A DNA stretch of 64,000 bases from UBA2033 sp035345875. GTDB taxonomy: Bacteria; Spirochaetota; Leptospiria; Leptospirales; Leptospiraceae. A program made the translations under genes and the position numbers. The notes under the pieces were generated by a model. It searched no databases. It was not told the DNA's origin and saw nothing but the letters and a program-made list of their open reading frames with translations. The stretch lies in contig DAORDH010000004.1 in assembly GCA_035345875.1 (NCBI GenBank), positions 186,001 to 250,000 of the forward strand, written 5' to 3'. Of the stretch, positions 14,761-24,221 are shown in pieces; the first letter of the stretch is position 1; each line of letters starts with the position of its first letter.

Positions 14761-17211
14761 ATGCTTAAAACAATACTAAAAAGAATTTTTAAAGATAAGG
14801 CTCGTTTTTATTTTTTTACCATTGTATTTTTCTGGACTGGATCAGTCACCCTATCCCTACTTTGGAATATTTTTAGCGTGAAAACAAGTATGGAAAGTAT
14901 TGCCTATGTAACAGCAAAGTCCAGTTTTGAAAAGGATATCAACTATCGTTACTGGAATGCAAAACATGGAGGAGTCTATGTAAGAATTAATAGCGATACT
15001 CACCCAAATCCCTATTTAAAAATACCTGAAAGAGATTTAACTACTATTGATGGTATCAAGTTAACGCTTATGAATCCCTCTTTCATGGTTAGAGAAGTAT
15101 TTGATATCTCAAAACAAACTTCAGAAATACAATCTCATATAACCATTTTAAAACCAATTAATCCAAATAATATTGCAGATGAGTGGGAACAAAAAGCTCT
15201 GCGTGAATTTGAAACCGGGGTAAAAGAAATAAAAGGTCTCTCTGAAGATAAAAGTCATTTTAGATTAATGAAACCTCTTTATGTGGAAACATCTTGCATG
15301 AAATGTCACCGAGACCAAGGATACCAAGTTGGAAATGTAAGAGGTGGAATTAGTATTTCAGTTCCTATGCAGCCCTACAAAGCAGAGGCAAATCTGCAAT
15401 ATTATTCTCTCAGCATTGGACATTTTTTATTGTGGATTCTAGGATTCATAGGGAGCAAAATAGGATTTAACCGTTATACACAATATCAATTTTCAAGAAA
15501 GGATATCGAACTCCAAAAGAAAGAATTAGATTCTTTACAACTCATAATGAATGGAGTAGCAGAACCGATAGTAGTCATTGGAATGGATTATAAAATAAAA
15601 ATTAGTAATCCTGCATTTCGGGACTTCTTTGGTGCTACGGAGGAAATGACTCGCCAATTATATTGTTACAATGTTCTTTATAATAGGTCTGAAGCCTGCA
15701 ACTCAACACCCGACAATCCATGTCCTCTTCTGCATAAATATGATAAGAATGGAAAATTATGGAGTATTCGTAAACATACTAGAAATGATTCAGAAGTTAG
15801 AACGACTGAACTACTTGCGACGCCCTATTATAATACAGAAGGTAATTTAAAAGGAACAATACAAGTTTTTAGAGATGTTACAGAAAGAGAAAATGCGGAG
15901 GCAAAATTAAAACACTTAGCACATTTTGATACACTCACCCAACTACCCAATAGACTCCTTTTTGAAGAATTACTTGAAGACAGACTTCTTACAGCTTCAA
16001 TAAAAAATGAACAAGTAGCTTTGTTTTTTGTCGATTTGGATAGATTTAAAAATATCAACGATACACTCGGCCACCCTGTGGGAGATAAACTTCTTGTTAA
16101 AATAGCAAATAGATTGAGGCAAATGATTATTAGCCCTAATATTGTAGCTAGATTTGGAGGAGATGAGTTTACTATTTTCTTATCTACAAAAAATAATCCA
16201 CAAGCAATTAAAGACATGGCAGAATTAATAAAAAAAGAAATTGCGATTCCCATTATTTTGGATACCTATGAATTCTTTGTGAGTGCTAGCATAGGCGTAG
16301 CCATATTTCCAGAGGATGGTAGAACCTTAATCAAATTGATGAAAAGTGCTGATACAGCCCTGTATAGATCTAAAAGCAAAGGTAGAAATCTGATTCAATT
16401 TTACGATCAAAGTTCAGAAACAAATTCTCGAAAAAGACTGCAAATTGAAAGTGAATTATACAGTGCAATAGAAGGGAGTGATTTATTAACTGTTTATCAA
16501 CCACAAGTATCTGCCAGGACTGGAAAAATAATTGGTTTCGAAGCACTTTGTAGATGGCAACATGCAGAATTAGGACTTATTTCACCTAACGATTTTATTG
16601 ATGTGGCAGAGGAAACTGGGCTCATCGTGCCTCTTGGTAAGAAAGTATTACTGACTGCAGCCAAGCAGTGCAAAATCTGGCAAATGAATTATGGATTACC
16701 TTTACGAATTGCAGTCAACATATCGCCTAGGCAGTTTGTAAGACAGGATCTAATAAAAGATTTATTAGAAGCTCTGGAAATATCTGGACTCAATCCTAAA
16801 GACTTAGAACTAGAAATTACTGAAACATCAATCATACATGACCTTGATACAACAATACATACCCTAGAAAAAATATTAGAGCTTGGAGTTATGGTTGCGA
16901 TAGACGATTTTGGAACCGGTTATTCAAATCTACAATCGATCAAATCCCTACCAATTCACTCACTCAAAATAGATAAAAGCTTTGTCAATGGAGTCCCTGA
17001 GAAAGATTCAGATCGGGCTGTTATAAAAGCAATTTTAGCACTCGCAAAAAATTTAAGTTTAAAAGTAGTTGCGGAAGGCGTTGAATCAAAAGAACAAAGC
17101 GAGTTTCTTGCTAGCGAGGGTTGCGATATCTTACAAGGATTTTATTTTGGAAAACCAGAAACAGCAAAAGTTGTAGAAACAAAATTTCTGTCCTCTAATC
17201 ATTTAACATAA
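14761..17211 (+). CDS. Haem-binding DUF3365 sensor with PAS, GGDEF and EAL domains
   Basis: 816 aa. A membrane segment at ~14-36 is followed by a periplasmic DUF3365 (Tll0287-like) domain with a c-type haem motif CMKCH at 179-183 and a second membrane segment near 220-238. A PAS domain (~255-375) precedes GGDEF (RFGGDEF near 465) and EAL (GFEALCRW near 594, then NISPRQF, DDFGTGYSNL and a KIDKSFV motif). Both catalytic motifs look intact; the inhibitory RxxD site before GGDEF is absent (ISPN). It should make and/or degrade cyclic di-GMP in response to redox state or a haem ligand. It converges tail-to-tail with the gene at 17212. Confidence 0.93.
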   Translation: MLKTILKRIFKDKARFYFFTIVFFWTGSVTLSLLWNIFSVKTSMESIAYVTAKSSFEKDINYRYWNAKHGGVYVRINSDTHPNPYLKIPERDLTTIDGIKLTLMNPSFMVREVFDISKQTSEIQSHITILKPINPNNIADEWEQKALREFETGVKEIKGLSEDKSHFRLMKPLYVETSCMKCHRDQGYQVGNVRGGISISVPMQPYKAEANLQYYSLSIGHFLLWILGFIGSKIGFNRYTQYQFSRKDIELQKKELDSLQLIMNGVAEPIVVIGMDYKIKISNPAFRDFFGATEEMTRQLYCYNVLYNRSEACNSTPDNPCPLLHKYDKNGKLWSIRKHTRNDSEVRTTELLATPYYNTEGNLKGTIQVFRDVTERENAEAKLKHLAHFDTLTQLPNRLLFEELLEDRLLTASIKNEQVALFFVDLDRFKNINDTLGHPVGDKLLVKIANRLRQMIISPNIVARFGGDEFTIFLSTKNNPQAIKDMAELIKKEIAIPIILDTYEFFVSASIGVAIFPEDGRTLIKLMKSADTALYRSKSKGRNLIQFYDQSSETNSRKRLQIESELYSAIEGSDLLTVYQPQVSARTGKIIGFEALCRWQHAELGLISPNDFIDVAEETGLIVPLGKKVLLTAAKQCKIWQMNYGLPLRIAVNISPRQFVRQDLIKDLLEALEISGLNPKDLELEITETSIIHDLDTTIHTLEKILELGVMVAIDDFGTGYSNLQSIKSLPIHSLKIDKSFVNGVPEKDSDRAVIKAILALAKNLSLKVVAEGVESKEQSEFLASEGCDILQGFYFGKPETAKVVETKFLSSNHLT

Positions 17212-18663
17212 TTATTTAGAATAATTTATCTTATAGAGAAAAAAGTTTTCATCTGCAATAAATTCATTTCTATCTTTTGTTTGATATAATAAATTTAAAT
17301 GTTCATCTTGAATTGGATTTGAAGAGATAAAATAAATATTATTTTGATTTCTAAATTTCTCAATTGTGTGATCTAAATGAGAATACGATGGACGAATTTC
17401 CCCATCAACCATTACTTTATTCCAAAGCATATGAGATCCAAATGATTTTATTACTGGAAAATAAAATTGTTTTTGGTTTTGAAGATAGAATAAGATTGTT
17501 TTGGCTTTGTCTGCATTTTCTACAGAAAAAATATTTTCGACTTTATCTAAATCATTTTGTTTTATGAAACTAGCCATTTCTTTCGCATTGGAAAAGGAAT
17601 AACGAATATCTTTTCTAGTTTCCTTCCAACCAAAAGGAATTGACTGACTCAAACTTATCACACTAAAAAAAAGGAGGATATTTCTTAGATTAAAATATTT
17701 ATTTGTAGAACTAAAGGAAGTCTCTTTTTTCTCAGAAGCATAAATCCAGAGTGTGACTAAAAAGGTAAGAAATACGAAACCACCATGCCTATATCCATTT
17801 ATAAAAATGAATGTGTAAAATGACCAAAGCAAAGAAAGAGAATATAAATAAAAAAAGAATAACTTTTTATTAGTAAAAACTAGGATTCCGAGAGTTATAA
17901 GCAAAATAAATCCTGTCAATATTCTAAAATCTAATTTAGAAATTCCTGGAGTGAATGAATATAAAATTGAAATAACAGAACCTAAATTATTAAAAACCTT
18001 AAACTCCCTCATGGCACTTCCCTGAGTTTCACTACTTGGAAAGACCTGCAAAATTAATAGAATTCCACCTAATCCCATTATAGCGATAGACGATATATTT
18101 CGAATTGTAAAATCTCTTTTTTCTAATACTTCCCATATAAACATAAGAGCAAAGCCAGATGCAAGAATTGAGCAATATAAATTTGTATTTGCTAGGAGTA
18201 GTATTAAAAATGCATATATAAATGGCTTTTCAAATCGTTTTTCAAAAAAAGCACAAATAGAAAATAAAAATAATATACCTATCGCATAATTGCGTGCAAT
18301 GACTGAATATTCGAAAATAAAAAAATAGCTAAATAAAATCGAAAACTGAATCCAGATTGGAAACGGAGAATAAAAAAGTAAAAGATAGGCAGATGAAAAT
18401 GCTAGAAATAAATGTAAGATCTGGAAAGTAAAATTAGGAAACTGCAATTTGGCAAAAGGCAAAACAAATAAATGCCAAAGACCCGGATGTCCTGAATTCC
18501 GGAGATAGCGAAAAAAACCATTAAAGTCAGTGTCTCTTACAAATAGCCAAACATCAACTTCATCTCTCCAGAGTTCATGATGATAAGCAATGTATGAAAT
18601 ATAAATAGTATAAGCAGCTAATACTAATAAACCCCATATCCTTCGATTTGCTTTTTCAATCAT
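17212..18663 (-). CDS. GT-C-type polytopic membrane protein (glycosyltransferase-39-like), copy 2
   Basis: 483 aa from the ATG at 18663, preceded by AAAGGAA; an upstream TTG at 18690 is less likely. About ten membrane helices. The first loop has HHELWRDEVDVWLFVRD, with the acidic Asp-Glu pair typical of GT-C enzymes that use polyprenyl-phosphate sugars, then NSGHPGLWHLFVLPFAKL. It is clearly paralogous to the preceding gene over its whole length, down to KDRNEFIADENFFLYKI at the C-terminus. Probable role: sugar transfer onto a surface glycan at the outer face of the inner membrane. Donor and acceptor unknown. Confidence 0.7.
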   Translation of the reverse strand: MIEKANRRIWGLLVLAAYTIYISYIAYHHELWRDEVDVWLFVRDTDFNGFFRYLRNSGHPGLWHLFVLPFAKLQFPNFTFQILHLFLAFSSAYLLLFYSPFPIWIQFSILFSYFFIFEYSVIARNYAIGILFLFSICAFFEKRFEKPFIYAFLILLLANTNLYCSILASGFALMFIWEVLEKRDFTIRNISSIAIMGLGGILLILQVFPSSETQGSAMREFKVFNNLGSVISILYSFTPGISKLDFRILTGFILLITLGILVFTNKKLFFFYLYSLSLLWSFYTFIFINGYRHGGFVFLTFLVTLWIYASEKKETSFSSTNKYFNLRNILLFFSVISLSQSIPFGWKETRKDIRYSFSNAKEMASFIKQNDLDKVENIFSVENADKAKTILFYLQNQKQFYFPVIKSFGSHMLWNKVMVDGEIRPSYSHLDHTIEKFRNQNNIYFISSNPIQDEHLNLLYQTKDRNEFIADENFFLYKINYSK

Positions 18664-18664
18664 G

Positions 18665-20161
18665 CTATTTTTCCTTTGTTGCTGTATCAAGTTTATATAA
18701 ATAGAACTCTTCTTCTTTTATAAACTCATTTCGATTCTTAGTTTTATACAAAAGTGTAGCACCTTTTGTAAATTCCGGTAATGCACTACTTGCTAAATAA
18801 TAAACATTCTCTACATTTTTAAACTTTTCCATTGTAATAGCATAGGCTTTTTCTCCCTCCATCTCCTCTCCCTTCCATGCTTTCTTATCCCAAGGATTAA
18901 AAGAACCAAATCGGTCAGAGGCAGGAAAATAAAAACTATGAATGGAATCTAGATAGAATAAAACTGTTTTACCGCTATCAGCGCTATGAGTCGCAATCTT
19001 ATTTTCTATATCATCTAACTTTTCTTTTTTTATGAATTCTGCCATTTCTTTTGCATTGCTAAAAGAGTAGAGAAAGTCTTTTTTGGCAGTTTGAAATGAA
19101 AATTGTATAGAAATCAATAAGCTAAAAATAAATAGAACTTGTAATATGTTTTCCGATTGATAAAATTCTTTCTTTCTGATATCCAAAATGAGGCTATTTG
19201 ATATTATCCTCTCTGAATATGTATAATAAATCCAGTATGCAAATAGAAATGCAAATAATACAAAACCAGCATGTCTATAACTTCTCATATAGAAAAATGT
19301 ATAGAACAAGAATAATATTGCCATAACCCAAATTAAAAAGAAAAAAGGTTTCTTTGTTTTATAGAATACTCTGAAAGCAACTGGCAAAATAAACACACTT
19401 GGAAGTATTAAAAAATTAAACTTACTAACTCCAGTCGAAAAGGAATACAATAATGAGACTGGAATTGCTAGAAAATTTTTCATGTTTGCAAAAATGGATT
19501 TATGCTCACCTGTCTCTGGATTAGGTAGAACTTGCAAGATCAATAGAAGTCCTCCAAGCACCATTATCATAAATCCAATTAAAATATTTTTTTCAAATTT
19601 TCGCTCTTGTATAATCTCTAAAAAGTAAATAAATGATATCCCTGATGCTAAAATGGAGCAGTATAAATTTGTATTGCATAGAAACAGAACAAGAGACCCA
19701 TATAAAATAGGTTTTTCAAATCGTTTAGTATAAAATGATGCAGTAGCAAATAAGAATAAAACGCCTACACCATAATTTCTAGAAATAATTGAATATTCGA
19801 ATAAAGGAAAATAACTAAACACAAACAATAATTTGATATAGTCAGGAAATGGACTATAAGACAAAAATAAATAAACACTCGCAATTGCAATCGATAGATG
19901 AACAATCTGCATTGTAAATGCAGGAAAGTTTAATTTGGCAAAAGGCAGTAAAATAAGATGCCAAAGACCAGGATGCCCAGAGTTACTTAAATAAGCAAAA
20001 AAGTCTTTCGGAGAACTAACGTCACGAGCCATAAGCCAGACATCAACTTCGTCTCGCCAAAGTTCATGATGAAAGGCTATCATTGTAGTAATCAGAATAT
20101 AAAGAGAAAGCAGAAAATATTTTTTTACTATTAAATTATATATCAATCCTAGACTATGCAT
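18665..20161 (-). CDS. GT-C-type polytopic membrane protein (glycosyltransferase-39-like), copy 1
   Basis: 498 aa, about ten membrane helices. It shares HHELWRDEVDVWLMARD and NSGHPGLWHLILLPFAKL with its downstream twin, and ends KNRNEFIKEEEFYLYKL. The stop lies 1 bp before the twin's start codon and 13 bp after the SGNH hydrolase stop, so the three form one operon. The soluble C-terminal part (~370-490) is shared by both copies and is not a known domain to me. The enzyme class is inferred from topology and the DE motif. Confidence 0.7.
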   Translation of the reverse strand: MHSLGLIYNLIVKKYFLLSLYILITTMIAFHHELWRDEVDVWLMARDVSSPKDFFAYLSNSGHPGLWHLILLPFAKLNFPAFTMQIVHLSIAIASVYLFLSYSPFPDYIKLLFVFSYFPLFEYSIISRNYGVGVLFLFATASFYTKRFEKPILYGSLVLFLCNTNLYCSILASGISFIYFLEIIQERKFEKNILIGFMIMVLGGLLLILQVLPNPETGEHKSIFANMKNFLAIPVSLLYSFSTGVSKFNFLILPSVFILPVAFRVFYKTKKPFFFLIWVMAILFLFYTFFYMRSYRHAGFVLFAFLFAYWIYYTYSERIISNSLILDIRKKEFYQSENILQVLFIFSLLISIQFSFQTAKKDFLYSFSNAKEMAEFIKKEKLDDIENKIATHSADSGKTVLFYLDSIHSFYFPASDRFGSFNPWDKKAWKGEEMEGEKAYAITMEKFKNVENVYYLASSALPEFTKGATLLYKTKNRNEFIKEEEFYLYKLDTATKEK

Positions 20162-20174
20162 ATTCTTTGTTAGC

Positions 20175-21320
20175 CTACTTCAATTGAGGACGTATCCATT
20201 CTGCTATCTCTTTAGCGAAGGAGGCATATGCTTCTTTCGTTGGATGCCCATCGTCTACTATATGTAATTTTCCGTTTGGATTTTTTCGAAAATATTCTTT
20301 TGCATATTCATTGACTGCAAAAAAAGGGAGAGACCTTTCGCTCGCCCACTTGGTTTCGAACTCTAAATACTTTGCGGCTAACTCTGCCATATCTTTTTTA
20401 AAATTTGGATCCGAAGATTGAAAAGAAAGACTCACAAAATAAACTGGAATATTTCTTGCCTTGGTCTCACGAATTATATATTCCAAATAAGGCACACTCA
20501 TATTCCAAACTTTCTCTCTATATTTAGCTGTGAATTTATAACTACCAGACAATATTAATTCTCTTTGTTCTTTGTCTTCTGAGAACATAGTAAATTCTTT
20601 TTGATTTTTCTTCATAATTTGAAATAGTTCTGATTTTTGCTTTTTCTTGGAGTAATAAAGGGAATAGAGCATTTGAACAAATCTAGATTTAAATAGCCAA
20701 GGATAATAAGAATTTTTTACTAAAAAATTTGGATTTTCCAAATAAGGGGCGTTATCATAATTAGCTTCTCTAAATCTATCTTCATAAAAATCATTATCAT
20801 ACAAACCAATAATTAAATAGTCTGGTTTAAATTGCAGATAACGCTCTAAATTAAATGCATAGTAAATTGGGCTTGCTCCTTGCATTCCACAACTTAATAC
20901 TTCAAACTTTGTTCCCAATTCTTGCTCTAATTTGGCGGGTATCGTATCTGGAATTTCAGACCCATGACCCTCTACAAGAGAATCACCAACAAATACAATA
21001 CGTTTTTTACTTGGATCCGATTTTAAATTATACTCGGGGGCTCTAAATCCAAAAGAGTTAATTGTATAATCAACAGCATAATCCGCTCTAGACTGCGTAT
21101 ACTTTGCTAATGGAATATGTGAGTAGATATTTGGACGAAAATTAATGATATATGGGTTTGCTTTATAAGGATCTATCTTAGAAGGGGTAGGAATCTCTGT
21201 TAAGCCACTACCTTGAAAAAAAAGCCTCGGACCAATTTCTAATATAATTGATATAAAACCAAATAAAAATAGAATTAGAATAATTGAAAAAACCTTATAC
21301 TTCATCTTATCATCTTTCAT
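20175..21320 (-). CDS. Membrane-anchored SGNH/GDSL-like hydrolase
   Basis: 381 aa from the ATG at 21320, which has an AGGG 8 nt upstream (in-frame ATG and TTG further up lack good spacing). One membrane anchor near the N-terminus (VFSIILILFLFGFISIILEI). The SGNH blocks are visible: IVFVGDSLVEGHG (Ser), SCGMQGASP (Gly), GLYDNDFYED (Asn), and DDGHPTKEAY (Asp-His). It should be a periplasmic esterase or acyltransferase-like enzyme. First gene of an operon with two GT-C-like proteins, which points to modification of a surface polysaccharide. Confidence 0.82.
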   Translation of the reverse strand: MKDDKMKYKVFSIILILFLFGFISIILEIGPRLFFQGSGLTEIPTPSKIDPYKANPYIINFRPNIYSHIPLAKYTQSRADYAVDYTINSFGFRAPEYNLKSDPSKKRIVFVGDSLVEGHGSEIPDTIPAKLEQELGTKFEVLSCGMQGASPIYYAFNLERYLQFKPDYLIIGLYDNDFYEDRFREANYDNAPYLENPNFLVKNSYYPWLFKSRFVQMLYSLYYSKKKQKSELFQIMKKNQKEFTMFSEDKEQRELILSGSYKFTAKYREKVWNMSVPYLEYIIRETKARNIPVYFVSLSFQSSDPNFKKDMAELAAKYLEFETKWASERSLPFFAVNEYAKEYFRKNPNGKLHIVDDGHPTKEAYASFAKEIAEWIRPQLK

Positions 21321-21548
21321 ATTCATATCCCTGTTCCCCAAAATTGTATTTGATATCCAATGTCCGAGATTTCTTTTTTTTGAATAATGTTTTTTTATTC
21401 ATTCTAATTATAGAGTGAATGACTTCTATAAAAAGAGAGTTATATTCAAAGCGAACTATAAACTCCATACACTTATAGAAAAATGATCAATTGCATTCGG
21501 ATTTTGGATCGTTAGTTTTTTAGACTCTCCCAAATAGAAATAAAGTAG

Positions 21549-21974
21549 CTAATTTGAATTAGCCGCTTGCTCAATGGTAAAGTGGACTACCTGTCCAAAT
21601 GATAATTCCAATGTATTTCCATCGGGGTCTTTAATATATGCCCAATATCCAACAGGCGGAGCCCATTCGTTTGGACCATCCAATAAAATACCATCCGCTT
21701 TTGCCAATTCACACAATCGATTTACATCTTCTCGGGTCTTGCAAGCAACACCTAAATGACATTGAGGAAGTAATCTACCCTCTACCTTTTTTGATTTCAA
21801 CAAGACAATCACAAAAGGTCTTGTTAAATCACTTAACCAGACAACATCTACGTTTATATTTGCATCTACTCTTCTGTGAACAATTTGCATTCCCGCATAT
21901 TTCTGATAAAAGGAAATACTCTTATCAATATCCAAAACGTCTAGGGCAATATGAGTTAAACCAAAATCAGACAT
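21549..21974 (-). CDS. VOC (glyoxalase/bleomycin-resistance fold) protein
   Basis: 141 aa. LTHIALDVLDIDKSISFYQ opens the first beta-alpha-beta-beta-beta module and YWAYIKDPDGNTLELSFGQ closes the second, the usual metal-ligand ends (His near residue 8 and Glu in NTLELS). The substrate cannot be told from the sequence. It lies 8 bp after the lipoprotein gene and is probably the last gene of that operon. Confidence 0.88.
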   Translation of the reverse strand: MSDFGLTHIALDVLDIDKSISFYQKYAGMQIVHRRVDANINVDVVWLSDLTRPFVIVLLKSKKVEGRLLPQCHLGVACKTREDVNRLCELAKADGILLDGPNEWAPPVGYWAYIKDPDGNTLELSFGQVVHFTIEQAANSN

Positions 21975-21982
21975 AGAAAGTC

Positions 21983-22693
21983 TTATTCGGATTTTTTGCC
22001 TGAGGAAGCGTTAGGTGCAACACTGGGAATCTTTCTGTCCTTTAATTGGTAAATATTTAAATCGGTTAATGGAAAGATCAGCCATTTCTTATTTGTGTAT
22101 CCATTTACTTTATTAAATGTGTATAGTTGACCTTTTTCAGAATCGATTTCATTGGCATCTGGAACAATATTTAAGCTGATTTGTGGGACCTGTGTCCATT
22201 CTAAAAAGTTTTTAGCAGTATCTCTTGCCACATCGGATTGAATTTCACCCAAAACCAAATTAAGACCCTTGGCATCAACCCAAAGTAAGAAAGTAGTTCT
22301 TTTGTTATTGGAAATGACTGATTCAATATGGTCAAACATAGAGATACCCATAACGCAATCTTCTGGTTTTAAATTTTCCAAAACTTGACTTAGGTCAGCG
22401 GTTAAGGTAGATAATTCATTTAAATGAAAAACATAATCGTTTAGACTTCCAATTTGTGTATGTTTTTTGAAACGAAGATTTCCTAGAATATCGGTTAACT
22501 TCTCTGGTTGAATGGGAAAGGGATGGATAAACTTACCTTGAATGAATTCTTTTCCTTTAATCTCATCTTTTGGAATACGATAGAAAGCAGAAGATCTGGT
22601 TGAATAAACCAAATGCTTTGTTTGGTAAAAAGAACCACAATCAATAATAAGAAAAATTGATATGAGTAAAATTTTAGATATTAAATATTTCAT
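21983..22693 (-). CDS. Lipoprotein of unknown function
   Basis: 236 aa. KILLISIFLIIDCGS is a lipoprotein signal with a spirochaetal lipobox (IIDC). The mature part has no domain I recognise; it is mixed alpha/beta, with a region (MGISMFDHIESVISNNKRTTFLLWVDAKG) that could be a small ligand-binding fold. The C-terminal tail is Ser/Lys-rich. AGGTTGGATAG precedes the ATG. It lies between a STAS gene (13 bp upstream) and a VOC gene. Confidence 0.6.
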   Translation of the reverse strand: MKYLISKILLISIFLIIDCGSFYQTKHLVYSTRSSAFYRIPKDEIKGKEFIQGKFIHPFPIQPEKLTDILGNLRFKKHTQIGSLNDYVFHLNELSTLTADLSQVLENLKPEDCVMGISMFDHIESVISNNKRTTFLLWVDAKGLNLVLGEIQSDVARDTAKNFLEWTQVPQISLNIVPDANEIDSEKGQLYTFNKVNGYTNKKWLIFPLTDLNIYQLKDRKIPSVAPNASSGKKSE

Positions 22694-22706
22694 CTATCCA
22701 ACCTAT

Positions 22707-23054
22707 TTATTTGCAATCAGGATAAATCTCTATAAACTCTTCGTATGTATAGATAGCAATTATATTATCTAAACCTGATAAGCGAAAAACGGAATAAAGG
22801 GATTTATTTAAATTAAAAACTGTAACAGTAGAATGTAGATTTTTTATATAGGAAGCAGCACGTATTAAAGAACCAATCCCAGATGAATCCATAAAATTAA
22901 CCTTATGAAAATCAAAGCTTACCACTTTTACTTCTGAATTTCTCTGGATAATTCCTTCAAACTCTTTGTAAAAATCTTTAGAATTATCCATCATTACATC
23001 TGTCAGTATCTTAATGATAAGATGGTCGTTGGTTCGAATTGAGCTTAAAATCAT
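22707..23054 (-). CDS. STAS-domain anti-sigma-factor antagonist
   Basis: 115 aa, one STAS domain. The phosphorylation loop reads FMDSSGIGSLIRA (residues 55-67), with the Asp-Ser-Ser-Gly signature of SpoIIAA/RsbV. In this family the dephosphorylated protein sequesters an anti-sigma kinase; SpoIIE/RsbU phosphatases reset it. Three SpoIIE-type phosphatases occur elsewhere in the window, which makes a partner-switching link plausible but unproven. No RsbW-type kinase is adjacent. Confidence 0.9.
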   Translation of the reverse strand: MILSSIRTNDHLIIKILTDVMMDNSKDFYKEFEGIIQRNSEVKVVSFDFHKVNFMDSSGIGSLIRAASYIKNLHSTVTVFNLNKSLYSVFRLSGLDNIIAIYTYEEFIEIYPDCK

Positions 23055-23135
23055 GATCTAAATAAATTATCTTACAATGTAGAATACATAGCTATCTAAG
23101 TATTTATTTTTAAATTGTCTAGAATAAAAAAGGAT

Positions 23136-23327
23136 TTAATCGATTTTTTGAAGTTCTTCTGGCTTTACATTTTTAATCGTATGAGGATGTCCTTCTTTAT
23201 CATTGTAGATAACATGATATAAACCGCTCTCCTCATCTACAATTTCAACAATCGAATTCGTTAGTATAAACACCCCATTTTGCATGAAAGTTTTTTTTAG
23301 TAGTTTTGCCTGATCACCAACTTTCAT
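23136..23327 (-). CDS. Small conserved-looking protein of unknown function
   Basis: 63 aa, acidic/basic mixed, probably an SH3-like beta barrel: MKVGDQAKLLKKTFMQNGVF, then SIVEIVDEESGLYHVIYNDKEG and IKNVKPEELQKI. The start overlaps the stop of the NifU-like gene by ATGA, so it is translationally coupled to it and may act with it. No family recognised. Confidence 0.6.
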   Translation of the reverse strand: MKVGDQAKLLKKTFMQNGVFILTNSIVEIVDEESGLYHVIYNDKEGHPHTIKNVKPEELQKID

Positions 23328-24118
23328 TGCGATACTTCCTCAGCTTTCATATAAATATCTTTTCCAGCTTTCTGCATTACTTTAAAAATATGAATTTGAT
23401 TCGAATCAATTCTAGTACCTATATCATAGATAGCATCTGTAAAAATTGCTCCTTCTATATTCGCACCAGCCAATTTTGCCCAACGCAAATCTGCTCCAGT
23501 GAAATCTGCATTTTGAAGATTGCAATTATTCAAAAAAGCTCCTCTTAAATTTGCTCCAGCAAAGTTTGCCCCAATAAAACTTCCATTTTGTAAATAGGCA
23601 TTGTGTAAATCCGATTTAGAGAAATCGACACCGTCTAATTTTTCTTTCTCTAGAATGATACTGGATAAATTAACAGAAGAAAGATTTCCATTTTCTTTCA
23701 GGAGTTCTAAGGCTTTTGATTTAGTAATTCGTTTTTCTTTTGGAATACCAGCACCAGTTCGATAATCTTTCAATGCTTGTCTGAGAGCTGCTATCGCTGA
23801 CTCTGGATAGTTTTTTCTTCTTTCGGGAAACTCAAAAAGTTTTTCAATATCTGATTCGCTTAAACTCTCTGCTTCTGAAACAGTTTTATTTTTCGCAACT
23901 TCTGTCGCCATCGCGAGAGCCGCAATACCAAACCCACAACCTGTTGTTGTGTAGCTAGCATCTGTTATCCGCTCATTCTCATCAATCTTTAGGTAGATTC
24001 TATATCCATCGCCACATCCCACATTTCTATAGTTCGAGACTACAGTTGCATCTTCCATCTCACGATAGTTCATTCGTGTATCATTGATTTCTTTGAATTT
24101 TTCAAAGTTCATTGCCAT
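23324..24118 (-). CDS. NifU/IscU-like N-terminal domain fused to pentapeptide repeats
   Basis: 264 aa. Residues ~10-120 match the NifU_N/IscU scaffold: NVGCGDGYRIYLKI (Cys35, Asp37) and TTTGCGFGIAALAMATEV (Cys61). The third cluster-binding Cys is missing; Tyr104 stands where IscU has Cys106. Residues ~145-235 are pentapeptide repeats of the A(D/N)LxX type (GANFAGANLRGAFLNNCNLQNADF), a right-handed beta helix. A tail of ~25 residues follows. Such a scaffold with two of three ligands may hold a labile cluster or none. Partner gene downstream is coupled by ATGA. I know of no characterised protein with this fusion. Confidence 0.85.
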   Translation of the reverse strand: MAMNFEKFKEINDTRMNYREMEDATVVSNYRNVGCGDGYRIYLKIDENERITDASYTTTGCGFGIAALAMATEVAKNKTVSEAESLSESDIEKLFEFPERRKNYPESAIAALRQALKDYRTGAGIPKEKRITKSKALELLKENGNLSSVNLSSIILEKEKLDGVDFSKSDLHNAYLQNGSFIGANFAGANLRGAFLNNCNLQNADFTGADLRWAKLAGANIEGAIFTDAIYDIGTRIDSNQIHIFKVMQKAGKDIYMKAEEVSQ

Positions 24119-24160
24119 TTGTAAAACTCCTGAATGTTAGACTGAAGGATTAGATAAATA

Positions 24161-24188
24161 AGTTCCCCTTGGCATTGCTCGGGGAACT
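24161..24188 (-). terminator. Hairpin, likely terminator of rho-rpmE2
   Basis: AGTTCCCC / GGGGAACT arms (24161-24168 and 24181-24188) with a 12 nt loop, downstream of rpmE2 on the minus strand; reading that way it is followed by the AT-rich TATTTATC. No long T-tract, so its efficiency is uncertain. Confidence 0.5.
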
Positions 24189-24195
24189 GACGAAC

Positions 24196-24221
24196 GGACA
24201 TCGAGCGAAGTCGAATTGTCC
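24196..24221. repeat. Small palindromic hairpin abutting rpmE2 stop
   Basis: GGACA ... TGTCC arms with inner TCGA pairs, directly after the rpmE2 stop codon. The core CATCGAGCGAAGTCGAA looks like a dispersed intergenic hairpin. It is immediately adjacent to the hairpin at 24161-24188. Confidence 0.45.
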
